A stretch of 64,000 bases of DNA from Verpa conica (taxonomy: Eukaryota > Ascomycota > Pezizomycetes > Pezizales > Morchellaceae): positions 248,001-312,000 of the forward strand of contig JAUFSD010000015.1 in assembly GCA_033030425.1 (NCBI GenBank). Direction: 5' to 3'. The number at the start of each line of letters is the position of its first letter. The first letter of the stretch is position 1. The position numbers and the translations under genes are program-made. The notes under the pieces are model-generated. The model saw only the letters and a list, made by a program, of their open reading frames with translations. It did not search any database and was not told the DNA's origin. Below, piece after piece: positions 61,563 through 64,000 of the stretch.

Positions 61563-63142
61563 GTAACTTGAGCATGACCCTTCCTTTCTTGATGGCACCC
61601 AGTCCCAAATCTCGGTCGCGATATTAATAAAAATTCTCCTTTACTCTGGGATCGAAGCTTGATTAATACCCCCGCCGAATTGCACTGTTTTACCATGAAG
61701 TCGTCTTTTGGGGGGGAGGCAATGTCATTTTTGATTTTCGAATAACAGGGCTAGGGCGGCTACTAGGAGCCCGTGATCCAACGATTGGATTGGGAGAGAA
61801 GGCGAGAAGGAGGAGGCTTTCCTTTTGTTTTCCGGGACCGTGATGCGCCGTGTGGAGGTGATGGGTTTCCCTTGATCCTCTTCGTTCACTTCGTCCTCTT
61901 CGTCCTCTTCTTTGATACCCAGCTTCTTCATTCTGAGGGGTTGCATGCGTCTTCATATGTAGAATTTCCCTCTTGACCGGGTCGTTGTTTGGGTTTTATG
62001 TAGAGGTGCAAGCGCTTCCAAGTGTTGCATGTTCTAGGCCAATAAAACATTCCAGGCAGCCCGGGGCAAAAAGTCGCCCCACCTGCCTGCTGCCCGCCGG
62101 TGCGGCGCATACCAACTTTATCGAGTTTCTTTTTTTCTTTCTTTGCCTTCCTTCCTATTTCTTTCTATTCTTCGTCCGCCTAGAGGCTCAATTAATCAAC
62201 ATGATCTGTGCCTCCTCAGTGGTGAGCTGCGACGGTTAGCATGACGGTTAACATGCCCCTTTGCGAGACTTTGGTTGTTCGCATCGTGCATGCAACCCTG
62301 AGTGTCCGATTGATAGGAGGGAGAGTTTTGAGGTAAAAAACCCCCCCTATACATACATACAGAACCAGACCGCTCGTTCGCTACACAACCGACGACGCAC
62401 AGTATTTTCTGTCAAATTATAATATTTATATTTGCCCCCTTTCTTTTTGTGTGTGAAAAGGAATATTTTCCCTACTCTGATCCTGATCGCGTTTCCAACT
62501 CCGCCTGAGCACCTACCTACCAGTGGTTTGTGTCTACCCTATACGGAAGGGACGTAGCCCAATGATCGACGGCGGTCTTGCAGAAGGTAAGCGGGAGACG
62601 ACAACGTAGGGGGAAGAGCGTCCGTAGAAGAGGAGAGGAGGGGAAGAGGGGGGTACAAGAGCAGTCAGACTCTAGACGATAGAGAGCGTTAAAAAAAAGG
62701 GGCACCAAAATCAAATAGAGAAAATAGAGTAGCACCACTGTTGGAAGAAGAGAGATATGAAAACCTGCTGCGCTGTTGGTCCGAATAGTTATTACATGGT
62801 AGACTAGGCGTTCCTGTATCATCCTGTCCTGTCTTGTCAACAACAACATCCATCCATCTATCCGCCTGTTCTCTCTCTGCTTTTTCCATCCCCCTCCTGT
62901 CCGCTGTTTGTGCCCCCCCTCCATCATCCCCAATCACGGTTCTTCACCCTTGTGGCTTTCCACTGTTCTTCCTTTTTTTTTTCCTTCTCTTCTTTTGTTG
63001 CTCGCCCTGAATACCTACCTAATACCTCATCCTGTGCTGCTGCTACCGCTGGTGTCTCCTTCTTCGCCTGGATTATAAGTCACATCCACACATTCACGCA
63101 TTCGAGTATTCATACATTCATACCAACATACATCCGATTCCT

Positions 63143-63180
63143 GCTGCTGCTGCCGCTGCTGCTGCCGCCGCTGTTGTCCA
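63143..63180. repeat. (CTG/CCG)n trinucleotide tract
   Basis: ctgctgctgctgccgctgct and further ctg/ccg units, about 320 bp upstream of the right-edge start codon, probably within its promoter or 5' leader. Confidence 0.85.
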
Positions 63181-63498
63181 GCAACCAGGCGTATCCAACA
63201 GCATATCGTCTATCTACACTAGCTCCATACCGCCAAGGTCCATTTTTCGCTTTGCCCCGTTCCCACAACCACACCTCCAACCCCCACCTCTAAACCCCTC
63301 GCACCACTCAACGAAATTCCATATCACCGCCTTCCGAGGAAGACTTCCTGCGGCTATCCTCTGAAAAACCCTGCGAGCTAAGAAGAAAAGAAAAGGAGAA
63401 AAAAAAAGAAAAAAAGGAGTCATCCTCATCTGTTCCCCACAGAAAAAGGAGGGAAAAAATAAAAATAAAAAAAACCTTATTACCAAGTGGATATCACC

Positions 63499-64000
63499 AT
63501 GAACGGCGACGTCGGAGTCAAGAAGGCGGCTATTAACAAAGTCAAACAAGTCGCAAGTGCGGCAGCGACGGCGGCAACAAACCCTATGACGAACGGAAAT
63601 AAGAAAAGGAGAAAGGGGCAAGATTTGAAGCCTATAATGACTGGTGAGAAGGAGAACGGCAGTGGTGGTGGTGCAAATGGTAGCGCGCCGCAGACTCCCG
63701 CTGCGAGCACCGCTGCCGCAGGGCAGAAATCTGCGCAGAGGTATTTTTAATCACCCCCCCCCCCCACCACCACCCTAGCCCACATTAACCCCACTGTGCC
63801 CCCTCTGTTTCTCTTCCTCATCCGTCATTACACTTCTAAGACCAGTTCTCTTTGAACTCTTCCCGCTACTTGCGATTTCCCTCCGTGCAAGCTTGCACAT
63901 AATAATCTATGGTTCTTCCCGCTTTTCTCATGCATGTCACTGACAAAGCTTCTGCCTTTTCGGCTCCTTTTTTCTATACTAGTGATGTAACAACATCACC
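63499..64000 (+). CDS. Unrecognised protein, first exon (partial gene at right edge)
   Basis: ATG at 63499 in atcaccATGaacg starts 80 codons to a donor at 63741 (AG/GTATTT). The visible protein is Ala/Gly/Ser/Lys-rich and disordered: MNGDVGVKKAAINKVKQVAS, then NGNKKRRKGQDLKPIMTGEK. KKRRK could be a nuclear localisation signal. A plausible acceptor is tactag at 63977-63982, giving a second exon beginning SDVTTS, but other acceptors exist. The leader is long and CT-rich with a trinucleotide tract, as in highly expressed or regulated fungal genes. No domain is visible, so no function can be named. Confidence 0.55.

Larger units (their letters stand above)
59861..63498. other. Gene-empty region, 3.6 kb
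   Basis: No supported gene between IMH1 and the right-edge gene. 60.0-61.0 kb is AT-rich. 61.1-62.3 kb has scattered open frames without family features, including an acidic one at 61725-61946 (minus). 62.3-63.5 kb is the long CT-rich upstream region of the right-edge gene, with a (CTG/CCG)n tract. The 10-bp tandem repeat at 61533 also lies here. Confidence 0.45.

Noticed and set aside
61725..61946. Acidic 73-aa open frame (minus), EEDEEDEVNEEDQ
   Set aside because: Acidic stretch comes from a cttcgtcct-type simple repeat; no neighbouring exons could be joined.
1..64000. tRNA, rRNA, CRISPR arrays, intact transposons
   Set aside because: No B-box/cloverleaf pattern, rRNA core, regular spacer array, transposase or reverse-transcriptase motif was found by eye. 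A covariance-model search (tRNAscan, Infernal) would be decisive.

Overview
The window is eukaryotic and almost certainly from a filamentous ascomycete fungus. Every multi-exon gene has short introns (about 50-300 bp) with GT..AG ends, and many carry TACTAAC/CTGAC/CTAAC-type branch points. Recognisable proteins are of fungal type: NTE1, a DUF6604 protein, NCA2, the golgin IMH1, a Yap-like bZIP, INO80 subunits, SEC4, a fungal STAND N-terminal domain. Gene density is low (14 supported genes in 64 kb) with long gene-empty stretches and no intact transposon, rRNA, tRNA or CRISPR. Pezizomycetes would fit this sparse layout, but the class is an inference. I rebuilt exon structures by hand; for all complete models the exon lengths sum to a multiple of three and the splice junctions restore conserved family sequence.

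Left part (1-10.3 kb): the 5' part of a STAND/NLR-type gene (minus, runs off the left edge) whose N-terminal domain is followed by near-identical 84-nt exons repeated every 142 bp; NTE1 lysophospholipase (minus, 5 exons); an aromatic-amino-acid-type PLP decarboxylase (minus, 4 exons); and, head to head with it, a small DUF427 protein (plus, 5 exons, one of 11 nt).

10.3-24 kb: an AT-rich gap, a DUF6604 protein (minus) sharing a 345-bp promoter with IES6 (plus), then ARP5 (plus). Ies6 and Arp5 are known to form one module of the INO80 chromatin remodeller, and here they are neighbours on one strand. A bZIP factor (minus) with glutamine tracts follows.

24-42 kb: mostly gene-empty. The only supported gene is a predicted mitochondrial protein (minus, 3 exons, 30.6-32.0 kb). 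Short microsatellites and a strong imperfect inverted repeat (35.74-35.86 kb) lie here.

42-52 kb: five genes in a row on the minus strand: QCR9 (61 aa, hidden in three small exons), LNP1/lunapark, a pterin-4a-carbinolamine dehydratase, SEC4 (Rab8-type GTPase) and NCA2. They mix mitochondrial and secretory/ER functions and look like ordinary housekeeping genes.

52-64 kb: a 4-kb gap with inverted repeats, the GRIP-domain golgin IMH1 (plus, 3 exons), a 3.6-kb gap, and the first exon of an unrecognised gene (plus) that continues past the right edge.

The most interesting signal is at the left edge: equal-length, same-phase mini-exons, each encoding one 28-residue repeat, attached to an NLR-like N-terminal domain.
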